From the NCBI RefSeq assembly GCF_900112035.1, contig NZ_FOKC01000002.1, positions 124,001-188,000 of the forward strand: a stretch of 64,000 nt of DNA, written 5' to 3'. This document shows positions 44,482 to 53,350 of this stretch, piece after piece. The stretch comes from Nocardioides alpinus (GTDB taxonomy: Bacteria > Actinomycetota > Actinomycetes > Propionibacteriales > Nocardioidaceae). The first letter of the stretch is position 1. Each line of letters opens with the position of its first letter. The notes beneath the pieces were generated by a model. The model saw only the letters and a program-made list of their open reading frames with translations. It was not told the origin of the DNA and made no database searches. A program made the translations under genes and the position numbers.

Positions 44482-46638
44482 TTGGATCGGCAGGTGTCCA
44501 CCCAGAGCTCGCCGCAGGGCGAGAAGCGCATCGGCGTCTGCAACCTGTGCGAGGCGATCTGCGGCCTCGAGCTCACCATCGAGGGACGCGACGTCCTCTC
44601 GGTGCGCGGCAACCGCGCCGACCCGCTTTCGCGCGGGCACATCTGCCCCAAGGGCGTCGCCATCGCAGACGTGTACGCCGACCCCGACCGGTTGCGGCGA
44701 CCCGTCAGACGGGTCGGTGAGGGACCGGACGCGCAGTGGCTGGAGATCGGCTGGGACGAGGCCTTCGACCTGGTGGCGACCCGCCTCGCCCGCGTGATCG
44801 AGGAGCACGGCGACGACGCCCTGGGGGTCTACCTCGGCAACCCCAACGCGCACAGCCTCGGCTCGATGACCCACGGCACGGCGATGTTCAAGTCGTTCCG
44901 GACGAAGAACCGCTACTCCGCCACCTCCGTCGACCAGCTCCCCCACCAGCTGGTGGCGCACCTGATGTTCGGCCACCAGCTCTTCCTGCCGATCCCCGAC
45001 ATCGACCGCACGTCGTGGTTCCTGGTGATCGGCGCCAACCCGATGGCCTCCAACGGGTCGCTGATGACCGTCCCCGACTTCCCGCAGCGGGCGCGCGACC
45101 TGAAGGCCCGCGGTGGTCGGATGGTCGTGCTCGACCCGCGCCGCACCGAGACGGCGCGGATCGCCGACGAGCACCACTTCGTGCGCCCGGGCACGGACGC
45201 CTGGGTGCTGATGGCGATGCTGCACGTCCTGACCGTCGAGGCAGACGACGCGCCCACCGTGGCGGCGTACGTCGACGGGCTCGCGACGGTGGTCGACCTG
45301 GTCGCCGACTTCACCCCCGAGCGGGCCGAGGCGATGAGCGGGCTGCCGGCGGGCGAGATCCGCCGCCTCGCCCACGAGCTGGCGGCCGCTGGTGCGGGCG
45401 TGGTCTACAGCCGGATCGGTGTCTCCGCCGGACCGTGGGGCACGGTGTGCCAGTGGGCGGTCAACTGCCTCAACATCCTCAGCGGCAACCTCGACCGCGT
45501 CGGTGGCGCGATGTTCACGACGCCGGCGATCGACGCGGTGGGCACCGGGCTGATCGGTCGCGGCCACCACGACGCCTGGCGCTCGCGGGTGCGCGGACTG
45601 CCCGAGACGGCCGGCGAGCTCCCCGTCTCGGCGCTGCGGGAGGAGATCGAGACCCCCGGCGACGGCCAGGTCCGCGCGCTGCTGACCGTGGCCGGCAACC
45701 CGGTCCTGTCGACGCCTGACGGGTCGCGCCTCGACGGGGTTCTGCCCGGTCTCGACTTCATGGCAGCGGTCGACATCTACGTCAACGAGACCACCCGGCA
45801 CGCCGACGTGATCCTGCCGCCGACCACGGCGCTCGAGCGCGACCACTACGACCTGGTCTTCCACCTGCTGGCCGTGCGCAACACGGCCCGGTTCACCCCG
45901 GGCGTCTTCGAGAAGGAGGACGACCAGCGCCACGACTGGCAGATCTTCCGCGAGATCACCCTCCGCACCACCGCCCGGCTCAGCCGCAGGGCCCCGTTGA
46001 AGAAGCGGGTGATCCAGCGCGCCCGGCTCACCGCCAGCCCCACGTTCCTGATCGGCCAGCTGCTGCGGCGCGGGACCAGCGGGGTGACGCTGAAGAAGCT
46101 GCGCGCCCGACCCGCCGGCATCGACCTCGGTCCGCTCCGCGGGGGCCAGCTCCCGGGTCGGCTGCCGTCGAAGGGCCGGCGCCTGGACCTCGCCCCCGCG
46201 CTCGTGGTGCAGGACGTGGCGCGCCTCGCGGCGATGCCGACGCCGGTCGGCGACGAGCTGCTGCTGATCGGGCGACGCCACCAGCAGGACTGCAACTCGT
46301 GGATGCACAACTCAGCCCGACTGACCAAGGGCCGCCCGCGCCACCAGCTGCTGATGAACCCTGCCGACCTCGCCGACCGGGAGATCGTCGACGGCGCCCG
46401 CGTCCGGGTGACCTCGCGCATCGGGTCGGTCGAGGTGGAGGTCGCCGCGTCCGAGGACCTGATGCCGGGCGTGGTCTCGCTCCCCCACGGCTACGGCCAC
46501 GCGCGCGACGGCGTCCTGATGACCCGCAGCCGCGAGGTGGCGGGCGTCTCGGTCAACGACCTCACCGACCCCGAGCTGCTCGACGTGTCGGGCAACGCCG
46601 CGCTCAACGGCGTACCCGTCGCCGTCACCGCCTGCTGA
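44482..46638 (+). CDS. molybdopterin-dependent oxidoreductase (formate dehydrogenase/nitrate reductase superfamily)
   Basis: 718 residues from TTG 44482, which has GAGGA 9 bases upstream; GTG 44494 is an alternative. N-terminal [4Fe-4S] ligands CNLCEAIC with a distant CPKG (C20, C23, C27, C55). Then the bis-MGD binding parts: LGNPNAHSLGSMTHG, IGANPMASNGSLM, VLDPRRTETARIADEHHFVRPGTDAW, VYSRIGVSAGPWGTV, and a C-terminal dinucleotide-binding domain (NCWMHNSARLT-like NSWMHNSARLTKGR). No Tat signal, so cytoplasmic. No Fe-S or membrane subunit and no Moco synthesis genes are adjacent. Substrate unknown. Confidence 0.9.
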   Translation: MDRQVSTQSSPQGEKRIGVCNLCEAICGLELTIEGRDVLSVRGNRADPLSRGHICPKGVAIADVYADPDRLRRPVRRVGEGPDAQWLEIGWDEAFDLVATRLARVIEEHGDDALGVYLGNPNAHSLGSMTHGTAMFKSFRTKNRYSATSVDQLPHQLVAHLMFGHQLFLPIPDIDRTSWFLVIGANPMASNGSLMTVPDFPQRARDLKARGGRMVVLDPRRTETARIADEHHFVRPGTDAWVLMAMLHVLTVEADDAPTVAAYVDGLATVVDLVADFTPERAEAMSGLPAGEIRRLAHELAAAGAGVVYSRIGVSAGPWGTVCQWAVNCLNILSGNLDRVGGAMFTTPAIDAVGTGLIGRGHHDAWRSRVRGLPETAGELPVSALREEIETPGDGQVRALLTVAGNPVLSTPDGSRLDGVLPGLDFMAAVDIYVNETTRHADVILPPTTALERDHYDLVFHLLAVRNTARFTPGVFEKEDDQRHDWQIFREITLRTTARLSRRAPLKKRVIQRARLTASPTFLIGQLLRRGTSGVTLKKLRARPAGIDLGPLRGGQLPGRLPSKGRRLDLAPALVVQDVARLAAMPTPVGDELLLIGRRHQQDCNSWMHNSARLTKGRPRHQLLMNPADLADREIVDGARVRVTSRIGSVEVEVAASEDLMPGVVSLPHGYGHARDGVLMTRSREVAGVSVNDLTDPELLDVSGNAALNGVPVAVTAC

Positions 46639-46660
46639 GCTCCTCCTTCGCCCGCACGCC

Positions 46661-46694
46661 ACGGAGCCCCCGCCGATTCCGGCGGGGGCTCCGT
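46661..46694. terminator. bidirectional hairpin after the molybdopterin oxidoreductase
   Basis: ACGGAGCCCCCGCC (46661-46674) pairs perfectly with GGCGGGGGCTCCGT (46681-46694), loop of 6. Lies between convergent genes. Confidence 0.82.
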
Positions 46695-46739
46695 GGGTGA
46701 CGGGACGGGGGTGGACCCCCACCCCGTCGGTCCTCGGGG

Positions 46740-47171
46740 TCAGACCTTGCCGTCGAGGACGGCGAGGATGTCGTCGGGCGTCTGGGCCGCCTTGAGGGCG
46801 GCGAGGCTGTCGTCGTCGGTGAAGGCCCCGGCCAGCGCCTGGAGCACCGTCAGGTGGTCGTCGCCTGCGCCGGCGATCCCCACGACGTACGTCGCCGGGC
46901 TGCCCTTCCAGTCGATGGGCTCGTCGTAGCGGATGAAGGAGATGGCCGTCTGGCGGATCAGCGCCTTGGCCTCGTTGGTGCCGTGCGGGATGGCCAGGCC
47001 GTTGCCCATGAACGTCGAGACCGAGGTCTCGCGCTCGTGCATCGCCGCGACGTAGGCCTCGTCCACCGCACCGGAGGCCACGAGCAGCTGCCCGGCCTCG
47101 GTGATGGCCGCGTCCCGGTCACGGGCCTGCCCGCCGAGCACGATCGCTTCCCGACTCAGTACGTCGCTCAT
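46740..47171 (-). CDS. mtlF: mannitol-type PTS EIIA component
   Basis: 143 residues from ATG 47171. EIIA of the fructose/mannitol family, with the phospho-His in GNGLAIPHGTNEAKA (H63) and the family ending LTVLQALAGAFTDDDSLAALKAAQTPDDI. Receives phosphate from HPr and passes it to the EIIB domain of MtlA. It lies after mtlA and a hairpin on the same strand. Confidence 0.9.
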   Translation of the reverse strand: MSDVLSREAIVLGGQARDRDAAITEAGQLLVASGAVDEAYVAAMHERETSVSTFMGNGLAIPHGTNEAKALIRQTAISFIRYDEPIDWKGSPATYVVGIAGAGDDHLTVLQALAGAFTDDDSLAALKAAQTPDDILAVLDGKV

Positions 47172-47280
47172 CTGGCGCCTCATTCCTCGAGTGTTCGGTG
47201 CGGCCGACGCCTCGCCGGCCGGTGTCGCGTCCCGCCATCAGACCACAGCGCGATGACCGCGCGAGGTCCCTGACGAGCAG

Positions 47281-47311
47281 GCCCGGCCCTCCGTGCCGTG
47301 GAGGGCCGGGC
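47281..47311 (-). terminator. hairpin between mtlA and mtlF
   Basis: GCCCGGCCCTCC (47281-47292) pairs with GGAGGGCCGGGC (47300-47311), loop of 7. May reduce mtlF expression or stabilise the mtlA mRNA. Confidence 0.6.
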
Positions 47312-47335
47312 TCGTGGTGCTCGTCGTCGACCAGG

Positions 47336-48850
47336 TCAGGTGCGCTTGCCTTCCTCGACCATCGTGACGATCTCGTCGTACCTCGGGCTGCCCATGAAGT
47401 TGTCCACCGAGACGTGCTGCGCGGACGGGGACTTCTGCCGGGCTCGATCCGTCAGGTCCTGGTGGGTGACCACCAGGTCGACGTCGTCGCTGAGGTTGGA
47501 GATGGCCTTGTTGACCACTGTCACCTCGGTGTGACCGGCGTCGTGGATCTTCTTGCGGAGCACGGACGCACCCATCGCCGAGGACCCCATGCCGGCGTCG
47601 CAGGCGAAGACGATCGTGCGGATCTCGCGGGTCTCGGTCGCGGTGCCGCCGCCGAGGGCGGACGAGGCGATCGACTTCTTGCCCTTCATCTCCTCCATGC
47701 TGGCCGTGGCCGCCGTGAGGTCGCCCTCGTCGTCGGCCCTGTCCAGCTTGAGCAGGAACGCGGCCACGACGAACGACGCCGCCGCGCCACCGATGACGGA
47801 CAGGATGACGCCGACGTAGCTGGCGCCCGGGGTCGCGATGAGCACCGCGATGATGGAGCCGGGCGCCGCCGGGGCACGCAGGCCCGAGCTGAACGCCAGG
47901 TTGATGCTGATCTGGGTCATGCCGCCGGCGATCATCGCGAGGATGAGCTTGGGCTTCATCAGCACGTAGGGGAAGTAGATCTCGTGGATGCCGCCCACGA
48001 AGTGGATGAGGAGCGCGCCGGGGGCCGAGGCCTTCGCCGCACCCTTGCCGAAGAACGTGAACGCGAGCAGGAGACCCGCGCCCGCGGCCGGGTTGGCCTC
48101 GAGCAGGAACAGGATCGACTGACCGTCGCGGGCGGCCTCGGCGGTGCCGAGGGGGGTGAGGATGCCCTGGTTGATCGCGTTGTTGAGGAAGAGCACCTTC
48201 GCGGGCTCGATGAACAGCGACGTCAGCGGGAGCAGGCTGTTGCTGACGAGGAAGTCGATGATCTCCTCGGCGCGGGCGCTGAACCAGGTGACGAACGGTC
48301 CGGCCACCACGAAGCCGACGATCGCCAGGATCATGCCCCAGATGCCGGCCGAGAAGTTGTTGACCAGCATCTCGAAACCGGGCCGGATCTTGTGCGACCA
48401 GATGGCGTCGAGCTTCTTCATCGACCAGCCGCCGAGCGGGCCCATGATCATCGCGCCCAGGAACATCGGGACGCCGGCGCCGGCGATGGCGCCCATCGTC
48501 GCGAGGGCTCCGACCACGCCGCCGCGGATGTTGTCGTCGTACATCATCCGGCCGCCGGTGTAGCCGATGAGCAGCGGCAGGAGGTAGGTGATCATTGGCC
48601 CGACGATGCCCTGGCCGGCGAAGTCGCCCCAGCCGCCGAACTCGGCGACCCAGCTGCCCGGGGAGAGCCAGGCGTTGTCGCCGCCGCCGAGGTTGATCCA
48701 CCCGTTCTCGATGAAGAGCGCGGTGATGAGGCCCCAGGCGATGAAGGCGCCGATGTTGGGCAGGACCATGTTGGAGAGGAACGTGCCGAACTGCTGCACG
48801 CGTACGCGGCCGCCGGAGCGGGACGCGGGGGTAGAGGTTGTGGTCGCCAT
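47336..48850 (-). CDS. mtlA: mannitol-specific PTS EIICB component
   Basis: 504 residues from ATG 48850 with GGAGGA upstream. EIIC portion (about 20-365) with repeated hydrophobic helices and the motif GGIHEIYFPYVLMKP, the mannitol EIIC signature. EIIB portion (about 410-504) with the phospho-Cys in IVFACDAGMGSSAMG (C417). Takes up and phosphorylates mannitol to mannitol-1-phosphate. The EIIA domain is on the separate mtlF gene. Confidence 0.94.
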   Translation of the reverse strand: MATTTSTPASRSGGRVRVQQFGTFLSNMVLPNIGAFIAWGLITALFIENGWINLGGGDNAWLSPGSWVAEFGGWGDFAGQGIVGPMITYLLPLLIGYTGGRMMYDDNIRGGVVGALATMGAIAGAGVPMFLGAMIMGPLGGWSMKKLDAIWSHKIRPGFEMLVNNFSAGIWGMILAIVGFVVAGPFVTWFSARAEEIIDFLVSNSLLPLTSLFIEPAKVLFLNNAINQGILTPLGTAEAARDGQSILFLLEANPAAGAGLLLAFTFFGKGAAKASAPGALLIHFVGGIHEIYFPYVLMKPKLILAMIAGGMTQISINLAFSSGLRAPAAPGSIIAVLIATPGASYVGVILSVIGGAAASFVVAAFLLKLDRADDEGDLTAATASMEEMKGKKSIASSALGGGTATETREIRTIVFACDAGMGSSAMGASVLRKKIHDAGHTEVTVVNKAISNLSDDVDLVVTHQDLTDRARQKSPSAQHVSVDNFMGSPRYDEIVTMVEEGKRT

Positions 48851-48904
48851 GCTGATGTCCTCCAGTTGAAACGTGGGGAGTGAGCCCCATCACATGATGC
48901 CGTG

Positions 48905-48934
48905 ATTAAACCGCACGAACGGGCACGTTGCCAA
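48905..48934 (-). promoter_or_regulatory. candidate promoter of mtlA
   Basis: Read on the minus strand: TTGGCA (48929-48934), 18 bases, TTTAAT (48905-48910), about 55 bp upstream of the mtlA start. An inverted pair CGGGCA...TGCCCG (48940-48959) just upstream may be a regulator site or the end of the dehydrogenase transcript. By eye only. Confidence 0.45.
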
Positions 48935-48978
48935 GCATTCGGGCAGGAATTCATGCCCGACTGTGTGGCTTTGCTCCC

Positions 48979-50715
48979 CTAACGGCCCAACTGGCTGTCG
49001 AACAGCGCCTTTTCTGCCTCGCCGTTCCACGTGTTGCCGGCCGACAGCTTCGCGGCGACCTCGGGCAGCTTCTCCTCCAGCTCGTCGAGCCCCATGAGGG
49101 GCAGGTCGTGGATCTGGGGGAAGATCAGGACCTTGCCGGAGTAGCTGCCGTCGACCAGCGCCTGGAGGCCGTCCTTGGCCGCCCGCATGCCGCCGACGGC
49201 GCCCACGATGGATCCCGGGGAGAGCTCACCCCGGTCGGCGAGGTCCACCACCTGCTGCTGGTCGTGGATGGTCAGCCCTGACGTCCCGGTGTACTGGGCG
49301 TTGTCGAGGTAGACCGCGCTCAGGTTCAACGGCGCCATGGTGCCGTTGGGAACACCGGCGAAGAAGACCAGCATGCCGTCGGGATTCATCACGGTGTCGG
49401 CCTCGGCCATCACTGCGGAGATCGGCACACTGACCACGACATCGTCGGCGCCCCGGCCGTCGGTGAGCCCCATGACGAAGTCGTGGAGCGACTCGTCCGC
49501 GGTCTGGGAGTTGAAGGTGACCAGCTCGCAGTCGTTGCTCTCCGCCAGGTGCGCCAGACGCTCCTCGAGGCTCTTCAGGCGCTCGTCGCTCACCTCCGTG
49601 GCGACGATCGTGCGGGGGCCGTCGGGCTGCTGGATGGCCCTCTGGACATGCATCAACCCCATCGGCCCGCCGGCGCCGACGAAGACAGTGGTGCCCTGCG
49701 GACGCAGGTCGCAGCGGTTGCGCGCCTCCCCGTAGGAGGCGGCGATGTCGGGACCCCGGCCGCCGAGGTAGGCGGTGTAGTCGTAGTGCAGGCGGCCCAC
49801 GTCGGTGTCCACCAGGCCGTCCAGGGCGGTCTCGCCGACCAGGTTGAGGGTGCCGCGCCGCGCGATGTGCGTGGCCACCGCGCCCACGGTCCCCGCGGAG
49901 CGGGGGTCGAGCATGACGATGTCGTCGAAGCCGGCGCCGTCTGTCAGCTCGTCCACCAGCGCCTGGTAGTCATCGGTGCCGATGCCGTTGCGCACGACCT
50001 TCGCGGCGGAGGTGTGCTCCACCAGCTCCGCCACCGAGGCGGGCACGTCGGTCAGCACGATCGCGGTCGGGGCGTCCAGACCCGAGGAGAAGTCGTAGTC
50101 CCGCTCGTCACCGGGCCGGCCGATGATCCACATGGTCCCACCGGCCTTGGGCTCCAGGCGGCGGCGTTGCGTGTAGGCGGCCATCACGCAGCCCCACGGC
50201 TCCAGGGTGGACGCCTCGGCGTACCCCATCGTGTCGGGGAGGGGTAGCAGGCAGGCACCGTCGTCGGTGTCGAGCATCTCCGAGCCCATCAGGTGGTACT
50301 GGATCAGTCCGCCGGGGATGGTGTAGCCGTAGGCCGTGCTCCTGCCGTCCTGGTAGATGTCGGGCTGCACGGCCAGCCGCTGGCCGGCGTGGTAGCGGTC
50401 GGCGAGGTTGTCCCCGACCTCGATGACGGTGAGGCTCACCTCGTGCCCCAGGCGGGTGGGCTCCGCGGACAGGTCGCGGTCGTAGAGCTTCGGGTGGCTG
50501 CCGCCCTGGCGCATGATCTTCACGTCCGAGAAGCAGAGGCCCACGCTGTCGATGCGCACCAGCATGTGGTCGGCATCGGGTGAGGGGATGGGGAGCAGCT
50601 CGGGCTGGCCGTCCTTGCCCATGTTCTCCTCGCCGGCACCCCAGAGGTTCCAGGCCCAGGTCTCCTCCGGCAGGTCGAGATCGGCTGCGCGGTAGCGGTC
50701 GTACGGTGATGTCAT
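48979..50715 (-). CDS. double-Rossmann medium-chain dehydrogenase, possibly mannitol-phosphate or polyol dehydrogenase
   Basis: 578 residues from ATG 50715 (GGAGGA upstream), much longer than the usual 340-430. The N-terminal GroES-like part has VGLCFSDVKIMRQGG and LGHEVSLTVIEVGD, the zinc ligand Cys and the GHE of medium-chain dehydrogenases. It then carries two nucleotide-fold segments: about 190-325 (TMWIIGRPGDERDYDF to LNLVGE) and about 340-480 (TTVFVGAGGPMGLMHVQ to LVFFAGVP), each containing a TDG-G-DD-V turn. It lies between enzyme I and mtlA, and no classical mannitol-1-phosphate dehydrogenase gene is present, so oxidation of a mannitol-derived sugar phosphate is a reasonable but unproven role. 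Confidence 0.75.
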   Translation of the reverse strand: MTSPYDRYRAADLDLPEETWAWNLWGAGEENMGKDGQPELLPIPSPDADHMLVRIDSVGLCFSDVKIMRQGGSHPKLYDRDLSAEPTRLGHEVSLTVIEVGDNLADRYHAGQRLAVQPDIYQDGRSTAYGYTIPGGLIQYHLMGSEMLDTDDGACLLPLPDTMGYAEASTLEPWGCVMAAYTQRRRLEPKAGGTMWIIGRPGDERDYDFSSGLDAPTAIVLTDVPASVAELVEHTSAAKVVRNGIGTDDYQALVDELTDGAGFDDIVMLDPRSAGTVGAVATHIARRGTLNLVGETALDGLVDTDVGRLHYDYTAYLGGRGPDIAASYGEARNRCDLRPQGTTVFVGAGGPMGLMHVQRAIQQPDGPRTIVATEVSDERLKSLEERLAHLAESNDCELVTFNSQTADESLHDFVMGLTDGRGADDVVVSVPISAVMAEADTVMNPDGMLVFFAGVPNGTMAPLNLSAVYLDNAQYTGTSGLTIHDQQQVVDLADRGELSPGSIVGAVGGMRAAKDGLQALVDGSYSGKVLIFPQIHDLPLMGLDELEEKLPEVAAKLSAGNTWNGEAEKALFDSQLGR

Positions 50716-50817
50716 CGTTCCTCCGTGTCTGGGCGCGTCGAGCGCCCGATCAGCCTGGTTTCTGCCTGTTGCTGTCGCGGGGTGGGTGGCGGCGCGACCT
50801 GTTCCGAGCCCCGCGCC

Positions 50818-52497
50818 TCAGTGCCCCAGCACGGCCCGGACCGCAGCGCGTGCGGCCATCGGGTCGGGTGCGCCGAGGGCGGCCTCGGCCGCTGCCTCGC
50901 ACGTCTCGAGGGTGACGCGGGAGAGCTGGGCGCCGACGGGGCGTACGGCGCGGGCGGCCATCGAGAGCGACGTGATGCCCATGCCGATGAGCGCCGTCGC
51001 GAGCAGCGGGTCGGCCGCCGCCTCACCGCACACACCGACGGGCTTGCCGGCCTCGGTGCCGGCGTGCGCGGTGATCGCGATCAGCTGGAGCACGGCCGGC
51101 TGCCACGGATCGGTGAGGTGCGCCAGGTCGGTGGCCATCCGGTCGGCGGCCATCGCGTACTGGGTCAGGTCGTTGGTGCCGATGGACAGGAAGTCGACGA
51201 CCTCGAGCATCCGGTGCGCGAGGAGGGCGGCGCTCGGGATCTCGACCATGATGCCGGCCTTGAGCCCGCGGGCCCGGACCTTGTCGGCGAAGTCGGACGC
51301 CTCGGCCACGGTGGCGACCATGGGCGCCATCACCCACGTCTCGGTGCCGGTGCGCTCGGCAGCGAGGGCGATGCCGTCGAGCTGGCGGTCCATCAGGCCG
51401 GGGTTGCCGAAGCTCAGCCGCAGCCCGCGCACCCCGAGCGCCGGGTTCTCCTCACCCTCGTGGGTCGCGAACGCGATCGGCTTGTCGGAGCCCGCGTCGA
51501 GGGTGCGGACGACGACGTAGCGGCCGTCGGCGTAGGGCGAGAGGACGTCGGCATAGATGTCGGCCTGCTCCTCGACCGTCGGCTCCTCCTTCTGGTCCAG
51601 GAAGCACAGCTCGGTGCGGAACAGGCCCACGCCCTGCACGGGCTCGCGGCCGGCGGACTTCGCGGACGCCCCGTCTGCGACGTTGGCGAGGAGCTTGAGG
51701 GGCAGGCCGTCGGCGGTCGCCGCGGGACCCGTCCAGGCCGCGAGCTCCTCGCGCAGGCGCTTGCTCTCCTCCACGCGCGCGCGTGCCTCGTCGGGGTCGG
51801 CACCCTGCTCGATGAGGCCGGTCTCCCCGTCGATCACGACGAAGGTGCCGCTCGGCAGCGCCATGACACCGGCCGCACCGACGATGCACGGGATGCCGAG
51901 CTGTCGCGCGATGATCGCGGTGTGGCTGGTCGCCCCGCCGCGCTCGGTCACGAGGGCGGTGACGAGCTCGGGGTCGAGCCCGGAGGTGTCACTGGGGGCG
52001 AGGTCCTCGGCCACGAGGATCGACGGCTCGCTCGGGATCGGTACACCCGGGGCGGGCTCCCCCACGAGGTGGGCGACGACCCGGCGCTCGATGTCGCGCA
52101 GGTCGGTGACGCGCTCGGCCATCAGGCCGCCCATGGTGGTGAAGATCGTGACGAACTGGTCCACGGCGCCCTGGACCGCTGTCACCGGACCCTGTCCGGC
52201 CTGGAGGTTCTTCGACACCCCGGAGCGCAGCCCCTTGTCGCGCGCCAGGCCCGCGCTGGCGGTGAGGACCTCCGCCGCCGCGCCCTGGGCGTAGGACGCC
52301 TTGGTCGAGAACATCTCGGCGACCGCTGCCGCAGCGTCGTCGTACGCCGCCAGTGCGGCCTCGGCATCAGCGAAGTCGCCGTCACCGAAGCGGGCGATGG
52401 CGTCGGGCGACACCTCGCCGCGGACGTGCAGGACGGGGCCGGCGGCAACACCCGGAACGACCGGGGTCCCGCTCAGGGGGTGCGCGGGTGTGGTCAT
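50818..52497 (-). CDS. ptsI: PTS enzyme I (phosphoenolpyruvate-protein phosphotransferase)
   Basis: 559 residues from ATG 52497. Swivelling His domain with GGATSHTAIIARQLGIPCI (H192), the HPr-binding helical domain before it, and a TIM-barrel with GVGLFRTELCFL, GVRGLRLSF and VDFLSIGTNDLTQYAMAADR, then VGVCGEAAADP. Transfers phosphate from PEP to HPr and starts the relay for both the mannitol and fructose systems here. The frame continues far upstream (to 53685) but that part is antisense to the repressor and fruK. Confidence 0.95.
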   Translation of the reverse strand: MTTPAHPLSGTPVVPGVAAGPVLHVRGEVSPDAIARFGDGDFADAEAALAAYDDAAAAVAEMFSTKASYAQGAAAEVLTASAGLARDKGLRSGVSKNLQAGQGPVTAVQGAVDQFVTIFTTMGGLMAERVTDLRDIERRVVAHLVGEPAPGVPIPSEPSILVAEDLAPSDTSGLDPELVTALVTERGGATSHTAIIARQLGIPCIVGAAGVMALPSGTFVVIDGETGLIEQGADPDEARARVEESKRLREELAAWTGPAATADGLPLKLLANVADGASAKSAGREPVQGVGLFRTELCFLDQKEEPTVEEQADIYADVLSPYADGRYVVVRTLDAGSDKPIAFATHEGEENPALGVRGLRLSFGNPGLMDRQLDGIALAAERTGTETWVMAPMVATVAEASDFADKVRARGLKAGIMVEIPSAALLAHRMLEVVDFLSIGTNDLTQYAMAADRMATDLAHLTDPWQPAVLQLIAITAHAGTEAGKPVGVCGEAAADPLLATALIGMGITSLSMAARAVRPVGAQLSRVTLETCEAAAEAALGAPDPMAARAAVRAVLGH

Positions 52498-52522
52498 GGA
52501 CACACCGTAGATCACGCGCTGG

Positions 52523-52558
52523 TTGACAAGCAACACATTCGGGACTAAAACAACACAT
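52523..52558 (+). promoter_or_regulatory. promoter of the repressor-fru operon with paired operator-like repeats
   Basis: TTGACA (52523-52528), 17 bases, TAAAAC (52546-52551), about 32 bp before the repressor ATG. Two direct copies of CAACACAT lie at 52531-52538 and 52551-52558, 20 bp apart, one inside the spacer and one overlapping the -10. DeoR-family repressors often bind such repeats, so these are good operator candidates. They sit between divergent ptsI and the fru operon. Confidence 0.6.
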
Positions 52559-52582
52559 ACACAGATCGCGGAGAGGGGACCC

Positions 52583-53350
52583 ATGTACGCCGAAGAGCGG
52601 CAGCAGGCCATGGCCCACCTGATCAGCCGGCGAGGCCGCCTGTCGGTGGTCCAGCTGGCCGAGCAGTTCGAGGTGACCACCGAGACCGTCCGCCGCGACC
52701 TCTCCACCCTCGACCGCATGGGTCTGGTGCGTCGGGTCCACGGCGGGGCGGTGCCGGCCGGCTCGCTCAACGTCATCGAATCAGGCATCGGCGAGCGCGA
52801 CCAGTCCAACACGCAGGCCAAGGAGGCCATCGCCAACGCGGCGGTCGCCCTGCTCCCCCCGCCCGACTCGGTGGTGGTGATCGACGCCGGCACCACGACC
52901 GCACGGTTCGCGGCCGCACTCCCCCGCGACCACCGGCTCACCGTCATCACCCACGCCGTCCCTGTCGCGACCCGGCTCGCCGGCCTCCCGCAGATCGAGC
53001 TGCACCTGCTTCCCGGCAAGGTGCGCCCCACGACGCACGCCGCCGTCGGTGCCGACACCGTGGCCGCACTCGCGGACTTCCGCGCCGACGTGGCGTTCGT
53101 GGCCACCAACGGCCTCACCGTCGGGCACGGCCTGACGACCCCCGACAGCGACGAGGCGGCCAGCAAGCGGGCGATCATCGCCTGCGCGCGGCGCACCGTC
53201 GTGCTCGCCGACTCGAGCAAGCTCGGGGTGGAGACCGCGGTGCGGTTCGCGACGCTCGACAGCATCGACGTGCTCGTCACCGACAGCGACATCGAGGCCG
53301 CGGACCGCCGCGCGCTGGAAGCATCCGGAATCGAGGTGGTGATCGCATGA
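52583..53350 (+). CDS. DeoR/GlpR-family transcriptional regulator
   Basis: 255 residues from ATG 52583 with GGAGAGG upstream. N-terminal winged helix YAEERQQAMAHLISRRGRLSVVQLAEQFEVTTETVRRDLSTLD, the DeoR signature, then a sugar-phosphate-sensing domain with DAGTTTARFA and FVATNGLTVGHGLTTPD. Likely represses the fru operon and perhaps ptsI until fructose-1-phosphate accumulates. Overlaps fruK by 4 bases. Confidence 0.92.
   Translation: MYAEERQQAMAHLISRRGRLSVVQLAEQFEVTTETVRRDLSTLDRMGLVRRVHGGAVPAGSLNVIESGIGERDQSNTQAKEAIANAAVALLPPPDSVVVIDAGTTTARFAAALPRDHRLTVITHAVPVATRLAGLPQIELHLLPGKVRPTTHAAVGADTVAALADFRADVAFVATNGLTVGHGLTTPDSDEAASKRAIIACARRTVVLADSSKLGVETAVRFATLDSIDVLVTDSDIEAADRRALEASGIEVVIA

Noticed and set aside
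50781..50794. A further copy of the GGTGGCGGC palindrome arm upstream of the dehydrogenase gene
   Set aside because: Only a left-arm-like GGTGGCGGC occurs, with no right arm 53 bp away, so it is probably chance in G/C-rich sequence.
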